From Bacteroidia bacterium (GTDB lineage Bacteria > Bacteroidota > Bacteroidia > Chitinophagales > Chitinophagaceae): 64,000 nucleotides of DNA. Within the stretch, counting starts at the first letter, position 1. Each line of letters starts with the position of its first letter. The stretch covers positions 1-64,000 of the forward strand of contig JAUHYD010000002.1 of the NCBI GenBank assembly GCA_030426665.1, given 5' to 3'. This document shows, one piece after another, positions 17,874 through 26,256 of the stretch. A program made the position numbers and the translations under genes. A model generated the notes under the pieces. It made no database searches. It was not told the origin of the DNA and saw only the letters and a program-made list of their open reading frames with translations.

Positions 17874-18722
17874 CTAATCCACCAATTGCTTTATACTTTT
17901 TCGGTTGGTTAGAATGTCTCGCCACTGTTCAATTGTTTTTTCATGCCGAAACATATGAATCAAATGGTTGAATAGCTTGAACTCTAATAATTCCTTCGGC
18001 TGTCCATCCTTACCGGAAACAATTTTCAGGTTGTTTATTCCCGCTTCTACTTCACTATTGATTTGTTGTTGGGTGTAAGTGTATTTCAAAATGGCTTTTA
18101 GCTTGCTGGTGAGTGCATTCATATCACCATCAACCAGCATAAAAAAATCAAGTAGTCGGTTTATGGCTTTTGCAGTATCGCCGGCAGCAATAAAATGATC
18201 AGCAAAAAACAATGATAAGTGAGACTTGGCACTTATTATTCCATTGCCACAACCTTTGTAAGGTAGGTATTTGTCATCCGCTAGATTTAAGTAGTGCAAA
18301 CTACTGTCATACTTTTTTTTACTCTGATATACTTTGCTGATTGAAATGCAAATGTCCGCTTTGCCGTAAGAAAAATAAAAAAAGGGGTAGGACTGTTTTT
18401 CACAGACAATCGTGCCTTTATAAACATAGGGACCAATTGTACAATTTAATGCATGTAGTAAACTCTTCAATGACTTCTCTGTGTCACCTTTAATGAAATA
18501 TAAATCACCGAGCAACTTGCTGCTAAAAATGATATGGGCATCATTGGGATATTCATGCTCTATTTGTTCCAATTGTCTGATTGCAGATAGGGTATCGTTG
18601 TCGCAGAGGAATTTTTGTGCGGAATCGATTTTTCTTATGACATGCAAATTTACATCTGTACTTGCCATAGCCAACGGAGCGTTAGCTAAAACAATTATAA
18701 GTAGAAGAAAGAAATATTTCAT
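17874..18722 (-). CDS. Exported TPR-like helical protein, unknown
   Basis: A 282-residue protein with a Sec signal peptide (MKYFFLLLIIVLANAPLAMAS, cleavage near residue 20). The mature part is helical and organised like degenerate tetratricopeptide repeats ('AIRQLEQIEHEYPND...LLGDLYFIKGDTEKSLKSLLHAL', 'KAINRLLDFFML'), suggesting a protein-binding scaffold in the periplasm. The ATG at 18722 is chosen because it opens the signal peptide; an in-frame upstream start at 18770 would not. It has no obvious partner. Confidence 0.6.
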   Translation of the reverse strand: MKYFFLLLIIVLANAPLAMASTDVNLHVIRKIDSAQKFLCDNDTLSAIRQLEQIEHEYPNDAHIIFSSKLLGDLYFIKGDTEKSLKSLLHALNCTIGPYVYKGTIVCEKQSYPFFYFSYGKADICISISKVYQSKKKYDSSLHYLNLADDKYLPYKGCGNGIISAKSHLSLFFADHFIAAGDTAKAINRLLDFFMLVDGDMNALTSKLKAILKYTYTQQQINSEVEAGINNLKIVSGKDGQPKELLEFKLFNHLIHMFRHEKTIEQWRDILTNRKSIKQLVD

Positions 18723-18840
18723 ATTGTCACATTTTCGAAAATAATGGCGATGCCATGATGTAATATACAAAATGATTGTAGGGCAATATCGAATATTGTA
18801 TTTTATGTTTTGGTTGAATGGCTTTAATCGCAGGAGTAAA

Positions 18841-18895
18841 TTGCAAGTGGACGCTTGCTGCAGTATTGACGAAGTGAAATACTTCGGCCAGTGGG
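18841..18895 (+). repeat. Double-hairpin repeat
   Basis: gcaag/cttgc first hairpin, 11-nt spacer tgcagtattga, second hairpin cgaagt-gaaat-acttcg and tail gccagtggg. Located between two minus-strand genes of unknown function. Confidence 0.7.
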
Positions 18896-18920
18896 TTACG
18901 CTTAGCGGGGATACTAGGAC

Positions 18921-19214
18921 TTAATGTTTTTTATCCTTCTTGAATAATCTAATTACCCAGGGAATTAGTTTAATAAGAACTAATAGCACTGTTATTGGTA
19001 GCAAAAATATAGTCATCCCAAGACATACCGCATAAGTATCAATTTCAAATTCCCCTTCTAAATAGTATAAAAAAAACACATAGCACCATTCGTGCGGAAG
19101 TGCCCTTAAAAACAAGCTAACCCATCTATCCCATGATTTAGGTTTAGGTTTGGTGGTAACATAATCAGTGAAAAGTATCAATAGTGGTATTGCAATTGCA
19201 TAAATGTAAAACAT
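18921..19214 (-). CDS. Small membrane protein, unknown
   Basis: A 97-residue protein with three hydrophobic segments (about 3-17, 42-52 and 64-92) and a basic C-terminal tail (RLFKKDKKH), which predicts an inner-membrane protein with the tail in the cytoplasm. No family recognised. It is AT-rich and sits between repeat elements in the patchwork region. Confidence 0.55.
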   Translation of the reverse strand: MFYIYAIAIPLLILFTDYVTTKPKPKSWDRWVSLFLRALPHEWCYVFFLYYLEGEFEIDTYAVCLGMTIFLLPITVLLVLIKLIPWVIRLFKKDKKH

Positions 19215-19266
19215 ATATTGTATTACAATTTAAATGTATGGTTATTTGTCATTCTGGTCGAAGGGG

Positions 19267-19328
19267 CAGCTTGGCGTAGTCAGAGACGTACGCCAAGCAA
19301 CTATTATTTTTGACTACGACAAGCTGGG
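19267..19328 (+). repeat. Second repeat family (GTAGTC type), complete copy
   Basis: cttggcgta-gtc-aga-gac-g-tacgccaag forms a 12-bp hairpin with one bulged base; an AT-rich stretch (caactattattttt) and gactacgacaagctggg follow. The outer cgtagtc and gactacg can pair instead, giving an alternative fold. A fragment of the first family's tail (ctggtcgaag) abuts it at 19255. Confidence 0.7.
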
Positions 19329-19330
19329 TT

Positions 19331-20773
19331 TTACATTTTCACTAGCTTCTTTACTATTCGCCCGTTGACCCTGACGATATATATGTCTGCAGAAAATGAA
19401 CTGATATCGATAGAAATTGTACTACTGTCATAGGTGTTGCGAAAGAGTTCTTTACCTAAAATGTTACTTATGACAACTTCCTCAATTTTTGTGCTTGCAG
19501 AAATGTAGATTTTTGCGACTGCAGGAATAGGGTATAATAAAAGGGTATATTCTTTTTTCCCGTCATCAATAACGCTTGAAACGATACGTTCATCCACCAC
19601 AAGGTTTGGTAGTCCGATATAGATTCCTGCTGTGTCAGGTAACTTTAGCGCTTGAGATATGTACCCACATGCGGTGCCGGGTAAATTAGGTTTGGTGATG
19701 CAGTCGAGGTAGCGTGAATACTCTTTCCCTGCTGCATCAGTAGAATCGTCCCTTCCTGCAAGATATATCTTGTTGTCGGGGCCTAGCTTCAGGTCTGAGC
19801 TACCACACGTTGTCACAGTATGCACCAGCGTTCTCGATGCTTGTATGGCACTAATTGTACCAAACGACAAATCGTATTGAAAAATATCCATATTGTCAGT
19901 TCCTTTATTAACCGAGGCGTACAGCTTTGTATTGTCCGGTGAAAACTCAGCACCGTATTGGTATTTTGCTGAATCGAGGACTACGCAATTTGATACGCCT
20001 CCTGTTGCTCGATTAAAATCGTATAATTCGGTGCAACCGGAGTCCATTGGATATTTTACCATGTTCTGACAAACTACTTTTGTCCAATCGGGTGACACCT
20101 TCATTACTCCATATGCGTAACCCCAAAGGCCTGAGAACTGACCAACAGTTGATATAACTGGTGTAGTATTGATACCGGCACTGGTAATTTCGTAGGACAG
20201 AAATATAGCTGTATCTCTCTTGTGAGTGAGCAGCCATATGTTATGATTGTCGCCCGGTATAGCAATCATTTTTTCGGACATCCATTGGTTAAGTGTTGTT
20301 CCGATAGAAGACGGTACGATATCACCCAACCCTCCGTCGAGTGTCATATCCACAACGCAATACGAAAGTTGGCACGTTGTGGTATCTGTACCGCCAACCT
20401 CTTGTAGCGAAAATAAATAGTATCTGAAGTCGGAACCAATAACAGGAATGATGAGTGCCGCTTGGCTGGTGCTATAGGTCTGAAATGGAACTATTGAGGT
20501 GCCTGATGGCATAATGGTATTGTTCTTGTTGTAAACTTTTTTCCCGTCGGTATAAAACAGCAGATTTCCAGCAGTGTCACAAACCGACGCACAGCCTTCG
20601 GTATACGAGGTGTGATATATTTTTGAACTTATGGGAATCGGAGTCCCGGATGTGAAGTCGAGCCCGGCTTGCCTACCAAAAGTCCACACTTTATTTCTAT
20701 TCGAGTAGTGTTGTGCGAAAATGTTGTTTGAAATAAGGATAGCTAACGACAGCAACAGTAGTGTATTTTTCAT
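19331..20773 (-). CDS. T9SS-secreted propeller-like surface protein
   Basis: A 480-residue secreted protein with a signal peptide (residues 1-20, ending IFAQ) and an N-terminal block 'NKVWTFGRQAGLDFTSGTPIPI...EGCASVCDTAGNLLFYTDGKKVYNKNNTIMPSG...STSQAALIIPV'. This is the opening of a common Bacteroidota surface-protein family with WD40-like propeller repeats. A propeller-like body follows ('GAEFSPDNTKLYAS', 'DLKLGPDNKIYLA') and a type A T9SS sorting tail from about residue 410 (LLLYPIPAVAKIYI...DIYIVRVNGRIVKKLVKM). A longer paralogue lies at 43444-45501. Function is unknown beyond surface display. Confidence 0.85.
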   Translation of the reverse strand: MKNTLLLLSLAILISNNIFAQHYSNRNKVWTFGRQAGLDFTSGTPIPISSKIYHTSYTEGCASVCDTAGNLLFYTDGKKVYNKNNTIMPSGTSIVPFQTYSTSQAALIIPVIGSDFRYYLFSLQEVGGTDTTTCQLSYCVVDMTLDGGLGDIVPSSIGTTLNQWMSEKMIAIPGDNHNIWLLTHKRDTAIFLSYEITSAGINTTPVISTVGQFSGLWGYAYGVMKVSPDWTKVVCQNMVKYPMDSGCTELYDFNRATGGVSNCVVLDSAKYQYGAEFSPDNTKLYASVNKGTDNMDIFQYDLSFGTISAIQASRTLVHTVTTCGSSDLKLGPDNKIYLAGRDDSTDAAGKEYSRYLDCITKPNLPGTACGYISQALKLPDTAGIYIGLPNLVVDERIVSSVIDDGKKEYTLLLYPIPAVAKIYISASTKIEEVVISNILGKELFRNTYDSSTISIDISSFSADIYIVRVNGRIVKKLVKM

Positions 20774-21210
20774 ATTTGTTTTGGGTATTTCAGTTTAAGG
20801 TAGTAGTTTATTTATTATGGTATCGGTATATTCAAATTTAACTAATGCCTATTGTCATCCGTTACTTTGGTGATGTGGATTTTTAGCGTTTCTAAGTTCG
20901 TGGCTTAAAGTTAGTGAATGTACGTGAGCAGGGACTACGCCAAACCATGTTTTTATAAACTACGCTTGGTGGGGAGAACGATGGGGTGTAATATTTCGCT
21001 ACTTTCGTGTTGTGCCCATCAAATGTATAATACAGTTTCAGTGCACTGACGAAATGTCCCCGACATAAAAGACCCCTTAGCACTTACCGAGTAGGCATTA
21101 CAAAACCTTCTGATATATAAAGATACTTCACGGTTTCTTTTGACATCGATACTACAAAAACAACTATACAAACTAGCATCCAACAGCTCATATGGCATAC
21201 TTCCATTCTA
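20774..21210. other. Intergenic gap between surface-protein and small orphan gene
   Basis: About 440 bases without a supported gene. It contains one copy of the second repeat family (20933-20974) and AT-rich sequence just upstream of 20773 that should carry the promoter of the T9SS cargo gene. Nothing else was seen. Confidence 0.5.
20933..20974 (+). repeat. Second repeat family, partial copy
   Basis: gactacgccaaac…ttataaactacgcttggtgggg, matching the minus-strand copy at 21694-21751 in its middle and tail. Confidence 0.55.
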
Positions 21211-21612
21211 TTAGCCTACAGTATCTATCGCAACTTCAATAACGCATTTTGAACTAACCCCAATGATATCAGAAGGTCGTTTAAACTTCTGATTTACATA
21301 TACTAACTCCACATGCCGTCCAACCAAATATTCAGAAGATGGTCCGAATTGTGTCCATGCAGTTTCGCCTTCATCATCTTCAATATCAAACATGGCGTAA
21401 TCGTTATGTCCAGTTACATAAACTCTACAAATAACGCCATGGACCACATATTTACGAATAGCACCCGTCTCGATTGCTTCAAACCATTCTCTTGAGCCAA
21501 ACAGTAGTCCGTTTTCAATTTTATATCCAAACTTACCTGTTGCCCTCATAGATTCCCGTTGCACATCAGAAATTCTAGATGTATCATTATTTAATCTATA
21601 AATCGTTTTCAT
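21211..21612 (-). CDS. Hypothetical protein
   Basis: A 133-residue cytoplasmic protein, with no signal peptide or membrane segment. The C-terminal two-thirds look like alternating strands ('KYVVHGVICRVYVTGHNDYAMFDIEDDEG', 'GRHVELVYVNQKF', 'KCVIEVAID'), suggesting a small beta-barrel or OB-like fold. I do not recognise the family. It is isolated among repeats and next to two immunity-type genes, so an immunity role is possible but unsupported. Confidence 0.5.
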   Translation of the reverse strand: MKTIYRLNNDTSRISDVQRESMRATGKFGYKIENGLLFGSREWFEAIETGAIRKYVVHGVICRVYVTGHNDYAMFDIEDDEGETAWTQFGPSSEYLVGRHVELVYVNQKFKRPSDIIGVSSKCVIEVAIDTVG

Positions 21613-21693
21613 TGTATATTATGTCGACTGCTTGCCTAATGATTGTATATTAATTATGTCTACTCTAACTTTATCTTCTGTTATAAATTCGCT

Positions 21694-21751
21694 TCCCCCC
21701 GCTTGGCGTAGTTTATAAAAAAATGGATTGGCGTATGTCTCTGACTACGTC
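21694..21751 (-). repeat. Second repeat family (GTAGTC type)
   Basis: Read on the minus strand: gacgtagtc-aga-gacatacgccaat, an AT-rich spacer, aaactacgccaagc and a run of G. cgtagt and actacg are complementary as in the other copies. Confidence 0.65.
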
Positions 21752-21800
21752 ATTACGGCTTTCAATCGCCTGATTGACGAGTTGTATTGCCCACGTATGG

Positions 21801-21847
21801 CCCCACTTTGCGCAAGAGTCTTCCTCTTGTGACCAAACCATAGCAAG
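21801..21847 (-). repeat. Double-hairpin repeat, partial
   Basis: Minus strand: end of hairpin 1 (cttgc), spacer tatggtttggt (11 nt), hairpin 2 caagag-gaaga-ctcttg, tail gcaaagtgggg. The stem of hairpin 2 differs from the other copies on both arms. Confidence 0.65.
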
Positions 21848-21854
21848 TTTTTTT

Positions 21855-21917
21855 CCCCCACTTGGCGCAAGTCTTTTTTGACTTGTGTCCAAACTACTGC
21901 AATTGTTATTCACTTGC
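21855..21917 (-). repeat. Double-hairpin repeat
   Basis: Minus strand: gcaa…ttgc first hairpin with long loop, spacer agtagtttgga (11 nt), hairpin 2 acaagtc-aaaaaa-gacttgc, tail gccaagtggggg. In tandem with the partial copy at 21801. Confidence 0.7.
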
Positions 21918-21951
21918 GACAAATAGCCACTTCCCCACCACTATCACCTTC

Positions 21952-22491
21952 TCACTCACTGTTACTCGGTCTCGGATACTTTTTTTCACTTGTCACTTTA
22001 GCATCATCATGAGACATTCCAATCTTTATCAGTTCCATATGCAAATCTAATCTTACACTATAGAAGTCGTCATACGGATGTTCTTTTAGTATTTCTCTAT
22101 GCCTATATTCACAAATACGCCTCCATTCTGGATTTAATTGCCCTAGCAAACACTCTTGCTTCCTAAATAAGATACGCCTAAAGTCTTTGGTAACATCGCG
22201 ATGGTTAAGCTCATATTTTAATGCAACTGGAAAAGTTATATCAGAAAATGTCCAGTATAGCAAGTCGTCTAGATTTGTCGTTTTGTCATGGCGTATAAGT
22301 CGCCCCCTTTCTCGGTTTATGTAATGATATAGAGGAGTACGACCAACTGATACTTGAATATATGGAGTACAATCAATAGTTTGGTACTCAAACTCAGGTA
22401 GATAATTAAATGGAGAAACTATATCAGTATTCTCTGTTTCTAGCTTTTTACATAGCTCAAGAATAGTAGTTTCGATCTCTTTTATATTCAT
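21952..22491 (-). CDS. Imm63-like immunity protein
   Basis: A 179-residue cytoplasmic protein with the pattern of polymorphic-toxin immunity family Imm63: 'LYHYINRERGRLIRHDKTTNLDDLLYWTFSDITFPVALKYELNHR', then 'KDFRRILFRKQECLLGQLNPEWR', then 'EILKEHPYDD'. It would bind and neutralise a cognate nuclease or other toxin tip. No toxin gene is adjacent. ATG 22491 (MNIKEIETTILELCKKL) is taken because family members begin shortly before the first conserved block; the frame stays open upstream to 22695 but that part looks unrelated. AT-rich compared with the core genes. Confidence 0.72.
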   Translation of the reverse strand: MNIKEIETTILELCKKLETENTDIVSPFNYLPEFEYQTIDCTPYIQVSVGRTPLYHYINRERGRLIRHDKTTNLDDLLYWTFSDITFPVALKYELNHRDVTKDFRRILFRKQECLLGQLNPEWRRICEYRHREILKEHPYDDFYSVRLDLHMELIKIGMSHDDAKVTSEKKYPRPSNSE

Positions 22492-22930
22492 AACAGGTAT
22501 CGGCAATGTAAATCTACATCTTTTAGGTTTTCTGGTTGCAGACAAATAAAGAAAAACAGATGAAGGTAAACACCCGATGCTAGTCATAAACTCTATCCGA
22601 TGTAAAGTCTTGAGTAGAGTATTTGCCACAGTTACAAGAGGTAGGCCATTTGTCAACACTCGAAAATTCGCAGCATAACCTTTGGATTTTAACATAGAAT
22701 GCCAATCATTTGTTTTTTTGACTACGGCTAACTGAGGCGCTCCGTGGGTTTAGTAGTGGGTTACGTCAGATGGGGTGCTGTGGCCTGTCATGGTGAGCCG
22801 CGCCGAACCATGGCAGTGTGTGCAGGCTATCAAATGACTGATCAACAAATAGCCTGTATATTTCAGTCTCAGCTTACCCTGTATTATTGAAATGCCGAAC
22901 CTCGGCATCATGCTAGGCATTCCATCAAGC
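22492..22930. other. Intergenic gap with palindromes
   Basis: About 440 bases. It holds a partial second-family repeat (22712-22738), a catggt…accatg palindromic element (22783-22820), and a small hairpin atgccga-acc-tcggcat at 22892-22908. A 71-codon frame at 22750-22965 overlaps these repeats and the GIY-YIG gene and is not considered real. Confidence 0.5.
22783..22820 (+). repeat. CATGGT…ACCATG palindromic intergenic repeat, copy 1
   Basis: gcctgtcatggtgagccgc followed by gccgaaccatggcagtgtg. Near-identical copies are at 38388-38432 (same strand) and 23338-23378 (opposite strand). The outer catggt/accatg arms are complementary. Similar gtcatggtgagc…gaaccatgac elements are common intergenic palindromes in Bacteroidota. 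Confidence 0.75.
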
Positions 22931-23242
22931 TTACTCCTTTTCCTTTTTGTTTCTGCATTCGGCAAGGCGCATCAATTCTTCAAAGTCCCCTTTTATCAAA
23001 GCTTCCTTTTTCTTACGACTCCAACGCTTTATTTGCTTCTCTCTTTTTATAGCATCGTTTACGTATTGAAAGTCGATGCAGTACTTTAGCAAGAGCGGTA
23101 TACGGGAATATGTATAGCAAGTAGTCTCGAGACCTTTTTCATGCTCTGCTATTCTTCTATCCAAATTATTGGTCATGCCTGTATAGTAAGAACCATCAGC
23201 ACATTGTAATATGTAAACGTAATAGACCTGTCTGAGTTTCAT
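22931..23242 (-). CDS. GIY-YIG nuclease family protein
   Basis: A 103-residue single-domain GIY-YIG protein of the short UPF0213-like type. The motif pair is intact: V-YYVYIL (the GIY equivalent) at residues 7-12 and YYTGMTNNLDRRIAEHE (YIG equivalent with the catalytic Arg) at about 19-35. 'REKQIKRWSRKKKEALI' completes the domain. Family members may cleave structured or damaged DNA, but the cellular role of short stand-alone ones is unclear. Lies between two inverted copies of the palindromic repeat (22783 and 23338). Confidence 0.88.
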   Translation of the reverse strand: MKLRQVYYVYILQCADGSYYTGMTNNLDRRIAEHEKGLETTCYTYSRIPLLLKYCIDFQYVNDAIKREKQIKRWSRKKKEALIKGDFEELMRLAECRNKKEKE

Positions 23243-23337
23243 TTTCTTTGTTGTACTGCTCTGTTTGCCTCAAAAGATGAATATACAACGCATCTACTTT
23301 TTAATGGTAACACCTGCACAGCATTATTTTTTGCCGA

Positions 23338-23378
23338 CCCACTCTGCCATGGTTCGGCGCGGCTCACCATGACAGGCT
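23338..23378 (-). repeat. CATGGT…ACCATG palindromic repeat, copy 2
   Basis: Inverse orientation of the copy at 22783: cactctgccatggttcggc, then gcggctcaccatgacaggc. A partial third unit (ctcaccatgacaggc) lies about 40 bp downstream at 23411-23425. Confidence 0.75.
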
Positions 23379-23532
23379 AACGCACTTCGGTTCCTCGGTG
23401 TAGACTCAGGCTCACCATGACAGGCATACGCTCTCAGCAAAAAAGGACGATGTACGGCACTTCGACCAGTAGGAAATCGACAAAGTAGAATTTATAAACA
23501 CCTTCGTCAATCAGGAGATTGACCACCGCAGT

Positions 23533-23590
23533 GACGTAGTCGGGAGACGTACGCCAATCAACTATTATTTTTGACTACGGCAAGCGGGGG
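23533..23590 (+). repeat. Second repeat family (GTAGTC type), complete copy
   Basis: gacgtagtc-ggg-agacgtacgcc, AT-rich spacer caactattattttt, gactacggcaagcggggg. The outer cgtagtc/gactacg arms pair perfectly. Confidence 0.7.
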
Positions 23591-23598
23591 GCTATCAT

Positions 23599-23982
23599 TT
23601 ACTTTGAATGAAAAACACGCATCACCTTACAATCTGTTTTTCTGATTTCAGCATTTAAAACCCCACCTGAGGTAATTGTAAGTGTTTCTTGTCCTCTTAC
23701 TGTGTCCCATCGACTTTTATTATCCAATGAGCCCTGTACAACCCAAACTGAATCACCAACTAAAGTTGCATGAAAGGGCAGTTCTTTATAAATTTTATTA
23801 CCATAAATGGGCAACCAAATGGCCTCTGCAATCTTTATAGCAGTCGTTGAATCCGGAACAAACCCCTTTGTTGGATAGTAGCCTTGAAAACAGCCAATTG
23901 AATCCGGAACAATTCCTTTTTGGGAATAGCCTTGAAAACAGCCAAACAATAGAGCTGTACACACTGTTAATATTCTATTCAT
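23599..23982 (-). CDS. NTF2-fold immunity protein-like (YbbC/YhhH type), exported
   Basis: A 127-residue protein. Residues about 35-127 follow the YbbC/YhhH NTF2-fold immunity family: 'GFVPDSTTAIKIAEAIWLPIYGNKIYKELPFHATLVGDSVWVVQGSL' and 'GGVLNAEIRKTDCKVMRVFHSK'. The N-terminus has a signal peptide ending in a lipobox-like LLFGC, so it may be a lipoprotein. A segment is duplicated in tandem: GCFQGYSQKGIVPDS followed by GCFQGYYPTKGFVPDS. ATG 23982 is chosen; an ATG three codons upstream (23991) is also possible. No toxin gene adjoins it. Confidence 0.7.
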   Translation of the reverse strand: MNRILTVCTALLFGCFQGYSQKGIVPDSIGCFQGYYPTKGFVPDSTTAIKIAEAIWLPIYGNKIYKELPFHATLVGDSVWVVQGSLDNKSRWDTVRGQETLTITSGGVLNAEIRKTDCKVMRVFHSK

Positions 23983-24031
23983 GACGATCATCTATTTTTT
24001 TGCGGGTGGTTGTGCTAATGGCGGATCAATT

Positions 24032-24087
24032 CCCATTCTGGTCGAAGGGTCGCCCTTCGTCCTTACATTTGTCAGCGTCTCGCTGAC
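24032..24087 (-). repeat. Double-hairpin repeat, best-preserved copy with divergent stems
   Basis: On the minus strand: hairpin 1 gtcagcg-aga-cgctgac (24071-24087), 11-nt spacer aaatgtaagga (24060-24070), hairpin 2 cgaaggg-cga-cccttcg (24043-24059), tail accagaatggg (24032-24042). Hairpin 1 differs from the other copies in both arms while remaining fully paired. It lies 10 bp downstream of the selD stop. Confidence 0.85.
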
Positions 24088-24097
24088 GTACAAATAG

Positions 24098-25153
24098 CTA
24101 CTTCCCCACCACAATCACCTTCTCTCCCCTTGCAATCATGCTGCCTATCGGCAGTATAAAATCTTCATAGCCATGTTCTTTAAGCGCGGCTATAAGCGTA
24201 GTGGAAGCATCTTTATCCACTGCTATGAGTAGTCCGCCATTGGTTTGTGGGTCAGGAAGCAAGGAGAATGCCTCCATGACATCAACGCCATCACCAAAGG
24301 CTATTTTATCGCTGTAGGCGTTCCAGTTGCGGTAGGTGGCATCGGGCACTATGCGCTGCGCGAGGTATTCTTTTACACCACCTAATACCGGTAGTGCTGC
24401 ATAGCTGATTGCCGCAGATAGTCCGCTGCCCTCCGCCATTTCTACTAAGTGTCCCGCCAGCCCAAAGCCTGTTATGTCTGTCATGGCTGTTACACCCGGT
24501 AGTTGTCCTAGGGGTGCGCCTATGCTGTTGAGCGAGGTCAGGTTGTTGTTGAGCAGTAGTTTGTGGTCGTCGTGTATCTGTCCTCTTTTCAGGGCAGTAG
24601 CCAATATACCGGTGCCCAGGGGTTTGGTTACAAATAGCAGGTCGCCCTCTTTTGCGGTATCATTACGTTTCAGGTTGACGCTATCACAAAAGCCATTTAC
24701 CGACAAGCCAAATACAGGTTCGGTGGTATCTATGCTGTGCCCGCCAGCCAGCGGTATGCCTGCCTGCTCGCATACGTATCTGGCACCATCCATCACCCTA
24801 GCAGCCAGTGAGGCGGGCAGCTTATCTACCGGCCATCCCAGTATTGCTAATGCCATTACCGGCGTGCCACCCATCGCATATATATCGCTGATGGCATTGG
24901 CGGCAGCTATGCGCCCGAAGTCATAAGCATCATCTACAATCGGCATAAAAAAGTCTGTACTTGCTATCAGCGCCTTTCCATTGCCCATGTCATACACGGC
25001 AGCATCATCGTTGCTGCTATTGCCTACGAGCAGGTTGGCGGTATGCGGGTCTTTTTTGTCAGATTTCAGTATCTCCTGTAGTACCGCAGGGGCTATCTTG
25101 CAGCCGCAGCCGGCACCATGTGCGTATTGTGTAAGCCTTATTGTATCAGTCAT
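24098..25153 (-). CDS. selD: Selenide, water dikinase (selenophosphate synthase)
   Basis: Makes selenophosphate from selenide and ATP, the selenium donor for selenouridine in tRNA and, where present, for selenocysteine. The 351-residue protein has the PurM-like two-domain layout and the active-site motif H-G-A-G-C16-G-C18-K19; the catalytic position is Cys, not selenocysteine. Other family blocks are 'NDDAAVYDMGNGKALIASTDFF' and 'TNGGLLIAV'. Its start overlaps the mnmH stop by one base (TAATG), so translation is coupled. The mnmH partnership indicates use in tRNA modification; no selA, selB or selC is seen in the window. Confidence 0.95.
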   Translation of the reverse strand: MTDTIRLTQYAHGAGCGCKIAPAVLQEILKSDKKDPHTANLLVGNSSNDDAAVYDMGNGKALIASTDFFMPIVDDAYDFGRIAAANAISDIYAMGGTPVMALAILGWPVDKLPASLAARVMDGARYVCEQAGIPLAGGHSIDTTEPVFGLSVNGFCDSVNLKRNDTAKEGDLLFVTKPLGTGILATALKRGQIHDDHKLLLNNNLTSLNSIGAPLGQLPGVTAMTDITGFGLAGHLVEMAEGSGLSAAISYAALPVLGGVKEYLAQRIVPDATYRNWNAYSDKIAFGDGVDVMEAFSLLPDPQTNGGLLIAVDKDASTTLIAALKEHGYEDFILPIGSMIARGEKVIVVGK

Positions 25154-26256
25154 TAGTTTTGTTTTTCTGCTTCCGGAGTTGCCTCCTCACGTAGCCGTGC
25201 CAGTATTTGTCGCGAAAGCTCTTCCGGGTCAGTCGTGTCGGCAGTGATGGTAGTCAACTGTTCGTTCAGGTTGTCTCTGGTAGTGAGGTCATGCTTATAA
25301 AACTTGTCGTAGTAGTTCAGCAGTATTCCGAAAGCCTCTTTGTAATTGTCTTCTACTATGTGGTTAATAGCTTCTTTGGTAGCAAGCCCGCCTAATCGTT
25401 TACGGATGCGCATTACAGTCGCTACCATGTCGTCTTTTTTGAACTTACCGTAGTCCTTCATGATCAGGTCAAGCCTTACGTTTTGCGGTATATCCAGAAA
25501 GTATATGGGCGCCTTGCGCATCCGGAGCCATAAGGCATCCGGCACTTTTACGTGTCCTATTCTACGGCTTTCGTCTTCTACCCAAATAGGTGTGTCGGGA
25601 GTGCATTTTTCTGCAACTCGGCTAAGGGCGAGGGCCAGCTTGTTTTCAAAATGCTCCTGCGATGGCTGGATTGGTTGCCCGAGTCCACCGAAAGCCGAAC
25701 CCTTATGGTGTGCCAGCCCTTCGAGGTCCACAATTGTCTGCCTCGCCTTGGTAAGCCGATGCAGCAGATGAGTTTTCCCGGAGCCTGTATATCCGCCAAT
25801 TATCCGGTAAGAAAGTGGTGCCGGGAATTGCGCCAGCACCCAATTCCTGAATGCCTTGTATCCGCCCTGTAGTGTATATACATTATACCCGTACAGGTCC
25901 AGCAGCCATGCCACGCCGGCACTGCGCATGCCACCTCGCCAGCAGTGTACCAGCACGGTTTGTTTCTGATGTTTATTGAGTGGAATGTCTTTTTTCTCTT
26001 TAACGATACGCTCTACATCCTCTACCATGGTGCGCATCTTCACCCCGAAGTAGTCGAGTCCTATTTTTATGGCATCTTCCCTGCTTCGTTGTTTGTAGGC
26101 AGTACCCACCACCTTGCGTTCTTCGTCAGAAAATAGTGGCAGGTTGTGTGCTTCGGGTATGTGTGCATGACTATACTCTCCCGGACTACGAACATCAAAA
26201 ACAAGATGCTGTTGCGCAAGTTCGAGAAACTGAGTTATGTCTATTTTGGTTACCAT
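25153..26256 (-). CDS. mnmH: tRNA 2-selenouridine synthase MnmH (SelU)
   Basis: Converts 2-thiouridine at the wobble position of some tRNAs to 2-selenouridine via a geranylated intermediate, using selenophosphate from SelD. The 367-residue protein has an N-terminal rhodanese domain (1-130) with active-site Cys105 in VHCWRGGMRS, and a P-loop ATPase-like domain with GGYTGSGKT (154-162). It is the middle gene of a tight three-gene run: its ATG overlaps the stop of the upstream dehydrogenase gene by one base, and its own stop overlaps the selD start by one base. Confidence 0.95.
   Translation of the reverse strand: MVTKIDITQFLELAQQHLVFDVRSPGEYSHAHIPEAHNLPLFSDEERKVVGTAYKQRSREDAIKIGLDYFGVKMRTMVEDVERIVKEKKDIPLNKHQKQTVLVHCWRGGMRSAGVAWLLDLYGYNVYTLQGGYKAFRNWVLAQFPAPLSYRIIGGYTGSGKTHLLHRLTKARQTIVDLEGLAHHKGSAFGGLGQPIQPSQEHFENKLALALSRVAEKCTPDTPIWVEDESRRIGHVKVPDALWLRMRKAPIYFLDIPQNVRLDLIMKDYGKFKKDDMVATVMRIRKRLGGLATKEAINHIVEDNYKEAFGILLNYYDKFYKHDLTTRDNLNEQLTTITADTTDPEELSRQILARLREEATPEAEKQN

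Larger units (their letters stand above)
21613..21951. other. Repeat-filled gap
   Basis: About 340 bases with no gene, made up almost entirely of one copy of the second repeat family and two minus-strand double-hairpin copies in tandem. Confidence 0.6.

Noticed and set aside
22750-22965. 71-codon frame overlapping the end of the GIY-YIG gene
   Set aside because: It runs through a palindromic repeat and shares strand but not frame with the supported gene; no conserved features.
24098-25153. Selenocysteine-containing SelD
   Set aside because: The catalytic position in the GAGCGCK motif is encoded as Cys, with no in-frame UGA.
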